Assembly (NCBI GenBank): GCA_963704075.1
Contig: CAVPGV010000006.1
Span: 1-64,000, forward strand
Source of the DNA: JADKAV01 sp963704075
GTDB taxonomy: Bacteria > Actinomycetota > Actinomycetes > S36-B12 > UBA10799
Reading direction: 5' to 3'
DNA: 64,000 bases
The notes under the pieces are model-generated. The model had not been told where the DNA came from. It saw only the letters and a list, made by a program, of their open reading frames with translations, and ran no database searches. This document shows positions 7,998 to 17,584 of this stretch, one piece after another (within the stretch, counting starts at the first letter, position 1; each line of letters opens with the position of its first letter). The position numbers and the translations under genes were made by a program.

Positions 7998-8714
7998 TCA
8001 GCCGGCCTTGTTCTCCCGATGTGCGATCGCATGCTCGACCAGCGCCCGGAAGATGCCCATCTGCACCGGATCGTCGGAGGCCGTGTCCTCGGCGTGCCAC
8101 TGGATCCCCAGAAACCAACCGTCGCTGTCCGGGTCCACCACCGCCTCCACCGTCCCGTCGGCGGCCACGGCGGCCACCTGTAGTCCGCTGCCGACGTGGC
8201 CGAGTCGCTGATGGTGGTAGCAGGAGATCGCGACATCGCCGTCACCCATCAGGTCCACCAGTTCGGGATGGGTCGCGCGAACCTGCTGCACCACGTTGCG
8301 ATGCGGCACGTCCATGTGCTGATGCAGATCGCCTCCCCGCGCCGTGTTCACCACCTGCACGCCCCGGCAGATGGCGAGGACGGGGATTCCGGCGATCGCG
8401 GCCCATTGCGCTGCGACCAGGTCGAAGTCGTCCTGTTCGGAGTCGATGTCGTACAGGTGCTCCGAGGACGGGCTCTGCCCGTACCGCGAGGGGTCGAGGT
8501 CGCCGCCACCGGGCAGGAGCAGGCCATCGGCCCACCAGAGTCGCGACGCCATGTCTTCGACCGAAAGCGGTGCACTTGGGTACACAGTGACGGGCTCGCC
8601 GCCGGCGTCGTAGACGGCGTCGAGGAGTTTGCGGGCGTTGACCACGGCCCGGTACCGCAGCGCGGAGGCGGACTCGGAGAAACGGCCAGGGATGGCGATC
8701 ATCGGACGGCGCAC
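7998..8714 (-). CDS. Peptidase C26, gamma-glutamyl-GABA hydrolase (PuuD)-like
   Basis: A 238-residue class I amidotransferase-fold hydrolase. Cys116 in AICRGVQ, and His207 and Glu209 in IQWHAE, give the catalytic triad; PGGGDLDP at 68-75 and HQHMDVPHRN are typical of the C26 (PuuD/YvdE) group. It would hydrolyse gamma-glutamyl amides such as gamma-glutamyl-GABA. It converges on the APC permease and, with the gamma-glutamylamide synthetase-like gene 3.3 kb away, fits a gamma-glutamylated amine route. The GTG start at 8714 has AAGGTGG upstream; an ATG at 8702 is possible. Confidence 0.9.
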   Translation of the reverse strand: MRRPMIAIPGRFSESASALRYRAVVNARKLLDAVYDAGGEPVTVYPSAPLSVEDMASRLWWADGLLLPGGGDLDPSRYGQSPSSEHLYDIDSEQDDFDLVAAQWAAIAGIPVLAICRGVQVVNTARGGDLHQHMDVPHRNVVQQVRATHPELVDLMGDGDVAISCYHHQRLGHVGSGLQVAAVAADGTVEAVVDPDSDGWFLGIQWHAEDTASDDPVQMGIFRALVEHAIAHRENKAG

Positions 8715-8852
8715 GATCCCACCTTGTCATCCGGGACGGCGCACCGCCCGTCTGCAGCTCGACGCAGCCATCAACGGCACGTGGTGTCGGCGCGCCCGCC
8801 GCGGCAAAGTTGTCAATATCGGAGTGGTGCACAGATTCGCACGCGTCCAGTA

Positions 8853-8870
8853 ATTCAACATCCGTTGAAT
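8853..8870. promoter_or_regulatory. Perfect inverted repeat, candidate TetR operator
   Basis: ATTCAAC and GTTGAAT form a perfect 7-bp repeat with a 4-bp spacer, 20 bp before the ABC permease start. The last gene of that operon encodes a TetR repressor, which makes this the obvious autoregulatory site. Confidence 0.65.
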
Positions 8871-8890
8871 ATCGGGTGTACCCTGAAATC

Positions 8891-9943
8891 ATGCGCGCCA
8901 TGATCCTCAAAGAGTTTCGAGAACTGCGCCGCGACCGCCGGACGATGGGGATGCTGATCGGGATGCCGATCCTGCTGCTGGTCGTCTTCGGATACGCGGC
9001 GAACTTCACCGTCGACAACGTACCAACGGCGACCGTCGGACCGCAGGCAGAACAGGTGGCCGAGCAGATCACGGTGATCCCGCAGGCACCCTTCGACATC
9101 ATCGACGTGGACCCCGCCGGTGACGCGACCACCGCTGAAGACCTGTTGCAGCGCAACAGCGTGGACGTGGTCATCGACACCGGCCAGCAGCAACCGGTCG
9201 CCTACATCGATGGCTCGTCGCTGTTCACCGCGCAGACATCGGTGGCGGCGTTCAACCGCCTCGGCGACCGGGTCACCGTCGAGATCCTGTTCAACCCCGA
9301 TCTGAAGACGAGTTGGGTCATGGTGCCGGCCATCATCGGGCTGATCCTGACCTTCATCGGGACCATCATCACGAGCATCGGGATGGTCAAGGAGAAGCAG
9401 ACCGGCACCATCGAGCAACTGGCGGTCATGCCGATCAAACCCAGCACCGTGATCCTCGGCAAGATCGTGCCCTACTTCCTGCTCGCCACCCTGGACATGG
9501 TGCTGGTGACGCTGCTCGGCATGGTCCTGTTCGACGTGCCGTTCAACGGCAGCGTCGGTGTCTTCGCCCTCGGGGCCGGGCTCTTCCTGTTCGTGGTGCT
9601 GGGCCTGGGCGTGTTCATCTCGACCATCTCGCAGAACGTCGGCCAAGCCATCCAGACCGCCTTCTTCTTCCTGCTGCCCCAGATCCTGCTGTCCGGATTC
9701 ATCTTCCCCCTGGAAGCCATCCCGTGGGGGGTCCGCTGGATCAGCTATTTCCTGCCGCTGACCTACTTCACGATGGTGTCGCAGGGGATCATGCTGCGCG
9801 GCGCGCCTCTGGACGCCCTGTGGTTCCCGCTGCTCATGCTCGCGATCATGGCGGTGGTCGTCTTCTCCGGGGCCGTCCTGCGGTTCCGGCGGAACCTGGC
9901 TCCCGGCGACGGCCGTCGGTCGAAGGCGAAGGTGGCGGCGTGA
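8891..9943 (+). CDS. ABC-2 type exporter permease (YbhS/YbhR/YhhJ-like)
   Basis: A 350-residue permease with one N-terminal membrane helix (about residues 18-37), a soluble external domain of about 120 residues, then five to six membrane helices; this is the layout of the YadH/YbhS exporter group. The start at ATG 8891 places the gene just after the palindromic operator. It overlaps the first ATPase gene by 4 bp. With the two ATPases it should form an efflux pump, perhaps for drugs or cations as proposed for YbhFSR. Only one permease is present, so it may act as a homodimer. Confidence 0.9.
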   Translation: MRAMILKEFRELRRDRRTMGMLIGMPILLLVVFGYAANFTVDNVPTATVGPQAEQVAEQITVIPQAPFDIIDVDPAGDATTAEDLLQRNSVDVVIDTGQQQPVAYIDGSSLFTAQTSVAAFNRLGDRVTVEILFNPDLKTSWVMVPAIIGLILTFIGTIITSIGMVKEKQTGTIEQLAVMPIKPSTVILGKIVPYFLLATLDMVLVTLLGMVLFDVPFNGSVGVFALGAGLFLFVVLGLGVFISTISQNVGQAIQTAFFFLLPQILLSGFIFPLEAIPWGVRWISYFLPLTYFTMVSQGIMLRGAPLDALWFPLLMLAIMAVVVFSGAVLRFRRNLAPGDGRRSKAKVAA

Positions 9944-10746
9944 GTGTCCGCGATCTGACCGTGCGGTTCGGGCACGTCCTGGCCCTCGACGGCGTGAGCC
10001 TGCAGACGCCGCCCGGACAGATCACCGCGGTGGTCGGTGGGGACGGGGCCGGCAAGACCACCTTGCTCAACGCTCTGGTGGGGATGGTGCCGATCGAGTC
10101 CGGAACCGTCGACACACCCCCGCGGTCCGAGATCGGCTTCATGCCGGCGGGGGCGGGCAGCTGGAGCGACTTGAGCGTCGACGAGAACGTCGCCTTCGTC
10201 GGGGGTTCCTACGGCTTGGACGCGGACGTGCTGACCGCCCGTGCCGACGACGTTCTGACCAGGGCGGGACTGTCCGGTGCCCGGGATCGGCTGGCCGGGC
10301 AACTGTCCGGAGGAATGCGCAACAAGCTCGGCTTCTGCCTGGCCATGCTGCACGAACCGCGGTTGCTCATTCTGGACGAGCCGAGCACCGGCGTGGACCC
10401 GGTCAGCCGGGTGGAACTGTGGCGCCTGATCAGCGAGGCTGCGGCGCGGGGCACGGCGGTGGTCCTGACCACCACCTACCTGGACGAGGCCGAACGGGCC
10501 GGATCCGTGCTGGTCCTGGAACGGGGCAGGGCACTGCTGTCGGGGTCCCCCCAGGACGTGGTGTCGTCCTATCCCGGCGTGATCGTGCAGACCGACAGCC
10601 CGACCCGCCCGGAGTTCGCGTGGCGCCAGGGCACCGGCTACCGGGAATGGTGGCCCGGCGATCCGCCGGTCGGGAGCACGACGGCAGCGCTGACTCTCGA
10701 GGACGTTTCGATCGTGGCGTCTCTGCGCGAGGAGGTGGGGTCATGA
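9940..10746 (+). CDS. ABC exporter ATPase, N-terminal half of a split YbhF-like protein
   Basis: A 268-residue nucleotide-binding protein. Walker A is GGDGAGKTT (the DGAGKT form is typical of the first YbhF domain), the signature is LSGGM, and Walker B is LLILDEPSTGVDP. The last 40 residues after the fold have no recognisable motif. GTG 9940 overlaps the permease stop (GTGA), and its own stop overlaps the next ATPase (ATGA), so the genes are translationally coupled. It probably pairs with the second ATPase as an asymmetric dimer. Confidence 0.9.
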   Translation: MSVRDLTVRFGHVLALDGVSLQTPPGQITAVVGGDGAGKTTLLNALVGMVPIESGTVDTPPRSEIGFMPAGAGSWSDLSVDENVAFVGGSYGLDADVLTARADDVLTRAGLSGARDRLAGQLSGGMRNKLGFCLAMLHEPRLLILDEPSTGVDPVSRVELWRLISEAAARGTAVVLTTTYLDEAERAGSVLVLERGRALLSGSPQDVVSSYPGVIVQTDSPTRPEFAWRQGTGYREWWPGDPPVGSTTAALTLEDVSIVASLREEVGS

Positions 10747-11600
10747 GCGGGTCGCTGCTGCAGGCACAAGCGCTGAGCCGGACCTTTGGCCCGTTCACCG
10801 CGGTGGATCAGGTCACGTTCGACGTCGCACCCGGCGAGGTCGTGGGCCTGCTCGGAGCCAACGGCGCGGGCAAGACCACCGTGATCCGGATGTTGCTCGG
10901 CCTGCTGCGTCCCACAGCCGGAAACGCGCTGCTCAATGGCAACCCCCCGAACCGGGCCGGCCGGGAACGGCTGGGCTACGTCCCGCAGGGTTTGGGCCTT
11001 TACGCCGAACTCACCGTGACGGAGAACCTCGAGTTCGCTGCGCAGGCCTTCGGGTGCCCGCCGGCGCAGCCCGAGGGGCCCTTGCGGGAAGCCCAGGACC
11101 GGTTGGTGTCGGACCTGCCCCTGGGCCTTCGCCGACAACTCGCCTTCCTGTGCGCACTGCAGCACCGACCGGACGTGCTGGTGCTCGACGAGCCGAGTTC
11201 CGGGGTGGAGCCGCTGGGCAGGGCCCGGCTGTGGGACCAGATCCGCGAGCAGTCCCAACGCGGTGTGGGGGTGCTGGTGACGACGCACTACATGCAGGAG
11301 GCTCAGCATTGCGATCGCCTGCTGCTGATGTCTCAGGGCCGCCTGGTCGCCCAGGGGACCGAGGCGGACATCGTCGATGGGACCACCGCCGTCGCAGTGG
11401 CCTCCGACGACTGGGCGCGGGTCTTCGCTGTCCTGAGCGGCGCCGGCCTGGCCGTGAACCTCGCCGGGCGGGATGTCCGAGTGATCGATCCCGATCTGGC
11501 GGTCGTGCGGGAGTTGCTGGCCGGGCAGGGGATCGAGGCCGCGTTGCATGACGTTACCGCGACGATCGAGGAACGTATGACCATGCTGGCGCGGGCATGA
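10743..11600 (+). CDS. ABC exporter ATPase, C-terminal half of a split YbhF-like protein
   Basis: A 285-residue ATPase with Walker A GANGAGKTT and Walker B VLVLDEPSSGVEP. The signature loop is LPLGLRRQ rather than LSGGQ; the second ATPase domain of YbhF-type proteins also has an LPLG form, which supports the split-YbhF reading. Asp is replaced by Glu in the VEP of the D-loop region. ATG 10743 overlaps the first ATPase, and its stop overlaps the TetR start, giving one tightly coupled operon. Confidence 0.9.
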   Translation: MSGSLLQAQALSRTFGPFTAVDQVTFDVAPGEVVGLLGANGAGKTTVIRMLLGLLRPTAGNALLNGNPPNRAGRERLGYVPQGLGLYAELTVTENLEFAAQAFGCPPAQPEGPLREAQDRLVSDLPLGLRRQLAFLCALQHRPDVLVLDEPSSGVEPLGRARLWDQIREQSQRGVGVLVTTHYMQEAQHCDRLLLMSQGRLVAQGTEADIVDGTTAVAVASDDWARVFAVLSGAGLAVNLAGRDVRVIDPDLAVVRELLAGQGIEAALHDVTATIEERMTMLARA

Positions 11601-12178
11601 GGCCTCGGGGCCGACGTCCCGGTGACGAGGACACCCGCGCGCGGATTCTGACCGTCGCTCGCGAGCAGTTCGCACACAGCGGCTACGAGCGGGCCAGTAT
11701 GCGGTCCATCGCCGCACAGGCGCAGGTGGATCCCGCGCTCATCACGCACTACTTCGGTTCCAAGCTGGGGCTGTTGACCGAGGCCCTGCGCCTTCCGGTG
11801 GATCCCGCGGTGGTGCTCGAGTCGGTGGTCCACACTCCGCCGGACCAGATGGGACCGGCGCTGGTCCGGGCCATGGTCAGCGCATGGGAGACGCCCGTCG
11901 TCCGCCAGCACTTCCTGGGGATGCTGCGCACTGCGGCCTCCCACGAGGTGGCTCGGGAGGTGATGCAGCAGACGCTGCACGACTCGGTGCAAGTGGCTGT
12001 GGCACGACTGGTCGACGACGACGCGGACCGCCGTTCCGCGCTCGTGATGACCCAGATGGCGGGGCTGGCGTTCACCCGCTACTTCCTGCAACTGCCGGAG
12101 GTCGTCGCGCTCACCCCTGAGGAACTCGCCGCCACCATCGGGCCCACGATCCAGCGGTATCTCGTCGAACCGCTCTGA
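11597..12178 (+). CDS. TetR-family repressor of the ABC exporter operon
   Basis: A 193-residue regulator. The N-terminal helix-turn-helix runs to about residue 60 (AREQFAHSGYERASMRSIAA, then ALITHYFGSKLGLL), and the C-terminal part has the shape of the TetR_C_17-like ligand domain. It overlaps the second ATPase by 4 bp (ATGA). The perfect palindrome at 8853-8870 in front of the operon is its likely operator, so it probably represses its own operon until the pump substrate is present. Confidence 0.92.
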   Translation: MRPRGRRPGDEDTRARILTVAREQFAHSGYERASMRSIAAQAQVDPALITHYFGSKLGLLTEALRLPVDPAVVLESVVHTPPDQMGPALVRAMVSAWETPVVRQHFLGMLRTAASHEVAREVMQQTLHDSVQVAVARLVDDDADRRSALVMTQMAGLAFTRYFLQLPEVVALTPEELAATIGPTIQRYLVEPL

Positions 12179-13756
12179 TCAGGCCTCCCACCAGACCGCA
12201 GTATCCGGCGGCAGCGTGCCATTCGGCGGCTCGGGATCGGAGTGGGCCACGATCCGCCCGGAGGGCACGTCGATGGGCGTGTCCCCGAGGTTCATCAGCA
12301 CGTCGATGGCCCCGGTGACCCTGCGGCGCTGGAAGTGCACCCGGTCCGGACCCTCGTCGCGCCACTCGAAATCGGCCCCGACCAGGCGCTTGCGCACTCC
12401 CAGCCACCGCCTGGTCAGTTCCAGGGTCGAGGCGGGATCGCGCCGTTGACTTTCGACGGTGAACCGCACGAACTCCGGTGGCTGAGGCAGCCACGGGTCG
12501 ACCTCTTCGTCGCAGAAGCCGAACGGCGGCCGTGAGTCGGACCAGGGCAGTGGCACGCGGCAGCCGTCACGGCCACGATCGGCACCACCGGACCGCTGCC
12601 ACACGGGGTCGGCCAGGACATGATCGGGCAGGTCGTCGACGTTGGGCAGACCGAGTTCCTGACCCTGGTACAGACACGCCGCGCCCGGCAGGGCCAGCAT
12701 CAACAGGGTCAGTGCCCGCGACCGTGCCGGACCCAGCCGGCTCGCGCTGCGCGGGGTGTCGTGGTTGTCGATGACCCAGACGGGCGAGGTTTCAGCGAGG
12801 ACCTCCTGGATCGCCGCCCGAAGCGCCCGGGCGTCCCAGCCGGCCTTGAGGATCGGGAACCCGAACGTCTGCGGGAACTCGTCGGCGCTGCTGTACGCGG
12901 CACGACCGGACCAGATCTCGCCGATGGCGGTCGGCTGGTGCTCATAGGCCCGCAGCGTCGAACGCAGCGCGCGTACCACCTCATGCGTGCGGTTACCCGC
13001 GTCGTGGGTCAACAGGTCGTTGCCGAACCGCACATCGTTGCGGTCGACGTCCTTGGTCAGATGGTCGGCGACATCGACCCGGAATCCGTCGACTCCCTTG
13101 TCCAGCCAGAATCGCCAGATCCGTTCGAAGGCGCTCAGCACAGCCGGGTTCATCCAGTTGAGATCCGGTTGTTCGGCGGTGAACAGGTGGAAGTACCACT
13201 GCCCGGACGAGCCGTCGGGTTCCGTCACTCTGGTCCACACCGGCGTCCGCGTGAACGATCCGAGCACGTCCGAGGGCGGGACTGCGCCATCGGTGCCCCG
13301 GCCGTCGCGGAACAGGTACCAGTCGCGTTCGGGTGCGCCCCGACCGGCGGCCACCGCGGCCGTGAACCACGCATGCTGGTCCGAGGTGTGGTTCGGAACC
13401 ATGTCCAGCAGCACCCGCAGTCCTCGATCATGGGCGGCTCGCAGCAGGTCGTCGAAGTCGGCCATCGTCCCGAAGATCGGGTCGATCGCGTAGTAGTCAC
13501 TGACGTCGTAGCCGTGGTCCACCTGGGGACTGCAGAACACCGGGGACAGCCAGACGGCGTCGACACCGAGGCCCACCACGTGGTCGAGCCGATCGATGAT
13601 CCCCCGTAGATCGCCGACTCCCTGTTCGTTGTCGGCACAGGCGTACGAGCGGGGGTAGATCTGGTAGAACACCGCGTCGGACCACCACGGCCGATGCTCC
13701 GGAACAACAGAAGACCCACCGCCGCGGGATGCGGCCGGTGGGTCTTCCGTTGTCAC
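12179..13756 (-). CDS. GH13 alpha-glucosidase
   Basis: A retaining glycoside hydrolase. The TIM-barrel motifs are visible in order: DMVPNHTS, QPDLNW (alpha-glucosidase type), DGFRVDVA with the nucleophile Asp, IGEIW with the acid/base Glu, and IDNHDTPRS. It should release glucose from imported malto-oligosaccharides. It follows malE in the leftward sugar operon. The only in-frame start after the malE stop is GTG 13756, which has no clear ribosome site and places a 12-bp hairpin (13710-13747) inside the first codons. The conserved protein begins at HRPWWSDAVFYQIYPRSY. Length about 525 residues, normal for the family. Confidence 0.93.
   Translation of the reverse strand: MTTEDPPAASRGGGSSVVPEHRPWWSDAVFYQIYPRSYACADNEQGVGDLRGIIDRLDHVVGLGVDAVWLSPVFCSPQVDHGYDVSDYYAIDPIFGTMADFDDLLRAAHDRGLRVLLDMVPNHTSDQHAWFTAAVAAGRGAPERDWYLFRDGRGTDGAVPPSDVLGSFTRTPVWTRVTEPDGSSGQWYFHLFTAEQPDLNWMNPAVLSAFERIWRFWLDKGVDGFRVDVADHLTKDVDRNDVRFGNDLLTHDAGNRTHEVVRALRSTLRAYEHQPTAIGEIWSGRAAYSSADEFPQTFGFPILKAGWDARALRAAIQEVLAETSPVWVIDNHDTPRSASRLGPARSRALTLLMLALPGAACLYQGQELGLPNVDDLPDHVLADPVWQRSGGADRGRDGCRVPLPWSDSRPPFGFCDEEVDPWLPQPPEFVRFTVESQRRDPASTLELTRRWLGVRKRLVGADFEWRDEGPDRVHFQRRRVTGAIDVLMNLGDTPIDVPSGRIVAHSDPEPPNGTLPPDTAVWWEA
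13710..13747 (-). terminator. Hairpin between malE and the alpha-glucosidase
   Basis: A perfect 12-bp stem (13710-13721 with 13736-13747) and 14-nt loop, read leftward and followed by TGTTGTT. It resembles a weak intrinsic terminator or an mRNA-stabilising hairpin 19 bp after the malE stop, which would let malE be expressed more than the downstream enzyme. It overlaps the annotated 5' end of the glucosidase gene. Confidence 0.65.
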
Positions 13757-13766
13757 GCGCGTGGGG

Positions 13767-15014
13767 CTACTGAATGCGCTGCTCCACGTTGGCTTGCGCC
13801 TCTTCCATCGTCTTCTGGGGGTTGGCCCCATCGAGGATGTTCTTCTCGGCCAGGCCCATCTCTTCGTACATCGGGCCCATCTCCGGGTACGGCAGGTTCG
13901 GGAACCCGTCGGTGCCGAACTCGGCGACGGCCTTGATGATCGGGTCATCCTGCGCCGCGCTCAGCGAGTCCTTCCACGCCGGCGGGCGCGGGTCGGCTGC
14001 GAACAGACTGTCCATGAACTCAGTGTTCAGAGTCGCGTCCAGGAACGCCTGCGCCGTGGTCGCGTTCTGCGAGCTCTGGCTCAGGTAGAAGCCCTGTGCA
14101 CCGACGATCGGGATCGACGGGCTGTCGGAGCCGTCCCACGTGGGAAGGCCCTCAGCGCTGAACGGCACACCGTCACCCTCGGCGTCCTCGACCACGGCCT
14201 TGTTCCAAGGTCCCGTGATCCAGTAGGCGAGCTTGCCCTGCGTCCAGGCGTTGGTCAGGTCGTCGCCGACGAACGTCGACTTGACGATGCCCTGCTTGCC
14301 CCAATCGGAGAAGGCCTCGGCCCATGCGATGCCACCGGGGCTCGTCAGACCGATGTCCTGGACGTCGTAGTTGCCTTCTGCGTCCGGACCGCCGAAGAAG
14401 TAGCCGCCGGCGGCGGAGAAGAACGGGAACGCGTGGTAGGCGTCACCGGCGTCACCGACCTGTAGGCCGACCGGGAACCGGGTCTCGCCGTCCTTCCTGA
14501 GCTGAAGTCCGGTGTCGCCCATCTCGTTCAGCGACGCGGGCGCATCTGGTGCCAGTTTGGTGTTGCGGAACAGCAGGATGTTCTCGGTCGCCACGGGCAC
14601 GCCGTAGGTCTGACCGGCGATGGTGAAGGCGTTCACCGACGCGGTGACGAAACTGTCGCGGCTGGAGCCCAGGTTGATCGGGGCCACCAGGCCACTGTCG
14701 ACGAACTCACCGGCCCAGTCGTTGGCCCCGAGCAGGATGTCCGGGCCCTGGCCTTGGGGTGCCTGCTGGACGAACTGGTCCTTCATGCCGTCGAAGTTGA
14801 CCTGCTGGACGGTGACGTCCACGCCGTTCTCTTCGCCCCAGGTCTGCGCAAGTTCGCCGATCGGTCCGGCCCGTTTCTCGTCGGCCCAGATCGTCAAGGA
14901 ACTGCCGGACTCGGCCTCCGATCCCGAACCGCCGTCGTCGCTGCCGCAAGCGGCCAGCGCGAAGCCCAGTGTGAGGGTGGCGGCCAGTGCCACTCCTCGT
15001 TTGATGCTGTGCAT
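13767..15014 (-). CDS. malE: Maltodextrin-type ABC transporter substrate-binding lipoprotein
   Basis: A 415-residue extracytoplasmic solute-binding protein of family 1. The signal peptide ends in a lipobox (LAAC followed by GSDDGG), and the mature part has DILLGANDWAGEF and TQGKLAYWITGPW, typical of MalE. It captures malto-oligosaccharides for the MalFGK importer encoded upstream. I chose ATG 15014, which has GGAG five bases upstream, rather than the more distal in-frame start. Its own 217-bp leader and the hairpin after its stop suggest separate, higher expression than its neighbours. The sugar is inferred from homology and the adjoining alpha-glucosidase. Confidence 0.92.
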   Translation of the reverse strand: MHSIKRGVALAATLTLGFALAACGSDDGGSGSEAESGSSLTIWADEKRAGPIGELAQTWGEENGVDVTVQQVNFDGMKDQFVQQAPQGQGPDILLGANDWAGEFVDSGLVAPINLGSSRDSFVTASVNAFTIAGQTYGVPVATENILLFRNTKLAPDAPASLNEMGDTGLQLRKDGETRFPVGLQVGDAGDAYHAFPFFSAAGGYFFGGPDAEGNYDVQDIGLTSPGGIAWAEAFSDWGKQGIVKSTFVGDDLTNAWTQGKLAYWITGPWNKAVVEDAEGDGVPFSAEGLPTWDGSDSPSIPIVGAQGFYLSQSSQNATTAQAFLDATLNTEFMDSLFAADPRPPAWKDSLSAAQDDPIIKAVAEFGTDGFPNLPYPEMGPMYEEMGLAEKNILDGANPQKTMEEAQANVEQRIQ

Positions 15015-15122
15015 CTGCACTCCATTCCCGTTGGTGGGTCTTGATGTCCGTGTCACAACCTGGATAGGTGAACGTAACCCGGACTGAGATCAACGTATCG
15101 GAGACGCACCCGGGACGCACGG

Positions 15123-15136
15123 GAACACGCGTGTTC
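15123..15136. promoter_or_regulatory. Perfect 14-bp palindrome upstream of malE
   Basis: GAACACGCGTGTTC is a perfect palindrome with a central CG, the symmetry seen in LacI-family operators. It lies 109 bp before the malE start, in the 217-bp malK-malE gap. No LacI-type gene is in the window, so the regulator would be elsewhere. Confidence 0.4.
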
Positions 15137-15231
15137 GGCAGTGCAGGGTGTGCCCGGACCGGTGGGTTTCACCCGACGAGGGGGAACGAACTTGTGCGGT
15201 TCGGCCGTTCTCGTCGTGAGCCAGAGGCTCC

Positions 15232-16429
<1,198 letters not shown>

Positions 16430-16633
16430 TGCGCCCTCCGATTGACTTGCTTGCCGAGGCTCCGCCCCGGTCTCTTTGATCGCCACGCTAGCGCTAAATG
16501 AGTCCTTTGGCGCTGTGGCGGCCGACCTGGCAGGAGCTGTTCACCGGGGGCCGAGGTGCATCCAGATCCCGTGGACGCGGCAGACGAATCCCGCGTGCGT
16601 CTGTCAGCCCACCAGGGGGGTTGCGAGCGCGCC

Positions 16634-17584
16634 TCAGCCCTTGACGGCCCCAGAGGTCAGGCCGGTGACCAGGTACCGCTGTGTGAAGGCGAAGACCGTG
16701 ATCATCGGAATGGCGGCCAACAACGCACCGGCGGCGAACTTGCCCCACTCCTGCAGGTTGCCCGAAACGTAGGTCTGCATGCCGACCGCCAGCGTGGTGT
16801 CAGTCGTGTTCGGCAACAACGTCTGCGCGATGGCCAGCTCGTTGAAGACGAACGTGAATGTCACGAAGAACACCACCACCATGACCGGCGCCGACAGTCG
16901 CAGCACGAGGCCGAAGAAGATGCGCACGTGACTCGCGCCGTCGATCTTCGCGGACTCGTCGATCTCGATCGGGACCGTGTCGAAGAAGCCCTTGATCAGG
17001 TAGGTGTTGACCCCGAGGGAGCCACCCAGATAGATCAGGATCAGCCCGGCCACCGTACCGCTGCCGAACTGCGGGAAGACCTCCGAGATCTTCGTCATCA
17101 GGATGAAGATCGCCGTGATCGCCAGGATCTGCGGGAACATCTGCAGCAGTACCAGCGACAGCAGACCCGGTCGACGCCCCTTGAAACGCAGTCGGCTGAA
17201 GGCGAAGGCTGCGGACGCCGACATCAACGTCGAGAAGATCGCCGCCACCAGCGCCACGGTCAGCGAGTTGACGAACCACGTCCCGTAGGGCAGACGAGGG
17301 TCGTTGAAGATGGCGCTGAAGTTCTCGAAGCTCACGGTCTGCGGGATCACCAGGCAACTCAGGGCGGAGATCCCCGTCTTGCTTGGAGGGCACGCCGACG
17401 ACAGGGATCCGACCGGGTTGAGTGCGACGCCGATGATGTAGGTGATCGGGAACAGTGCGAACATCACTGCCGCGATGGTGATCGCGTGGCGCCATCCGAG
17501 CTGGGTGATCCAGCGACCGAAGCTCATCCGGGGCGCGGCACGCAGAGTCGTTTCCTTCGGCGCGGTGGCCTGGCTGGTACTCAT
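16634..17584 (-). CDS. malG: Maltodextrin ABC transporter permease MalG
   Basis: A 316-residue inner-membrane permease with six hydrophobic segments. The EAA loop that docks on the ATPase reads ESAKIDGASHVRIFFG, typical of MalG. It pairs with MalF to form the translocation channel. ATG 17584 overlaps the malF stop by 4 bp (ATGA), so the two are translationally coupled. A 6-bp inverted repeat with an 11-nt loop at about 16579-16601 lies just after the stop and might be a weak terminator. Confidence 0.94.
   Translation of the reverse strand: MSTSQATAPKETTLRAAPRMSFGRWITQLGWRHAITIAAVMFALFPITYIIGVALNPVGSLSSACPPSKTGISALSCLVIPQTVSFENFSAIFNDPRLPYGTWFVNSLTVALVAAIFSTLMSASAAFAFSRLRFKGRRPGLLSLVLLQMFPQILAITAIFILMTKISEVFPQFGSGTVAGLILIYLGGSLGVNTYLIKGFFDTVPIEIDESAKIDGASHVRIFFGLVLRLSAPVMVVVFFVTFTFVFNELAIAQTLLPNTTDTTLAVGMQTYVSGNLQEWGKFAAGALLAAIPMITVFAFTQRYLVTGLTSGAVKG

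Noticed and set aside
16489..16496. TAGCGCTA palindrome upstream of malK as an operator
   Set aside because: Eight bases occur easily by chance, and it overlaps the region of the alternative malK start; too weak to call.
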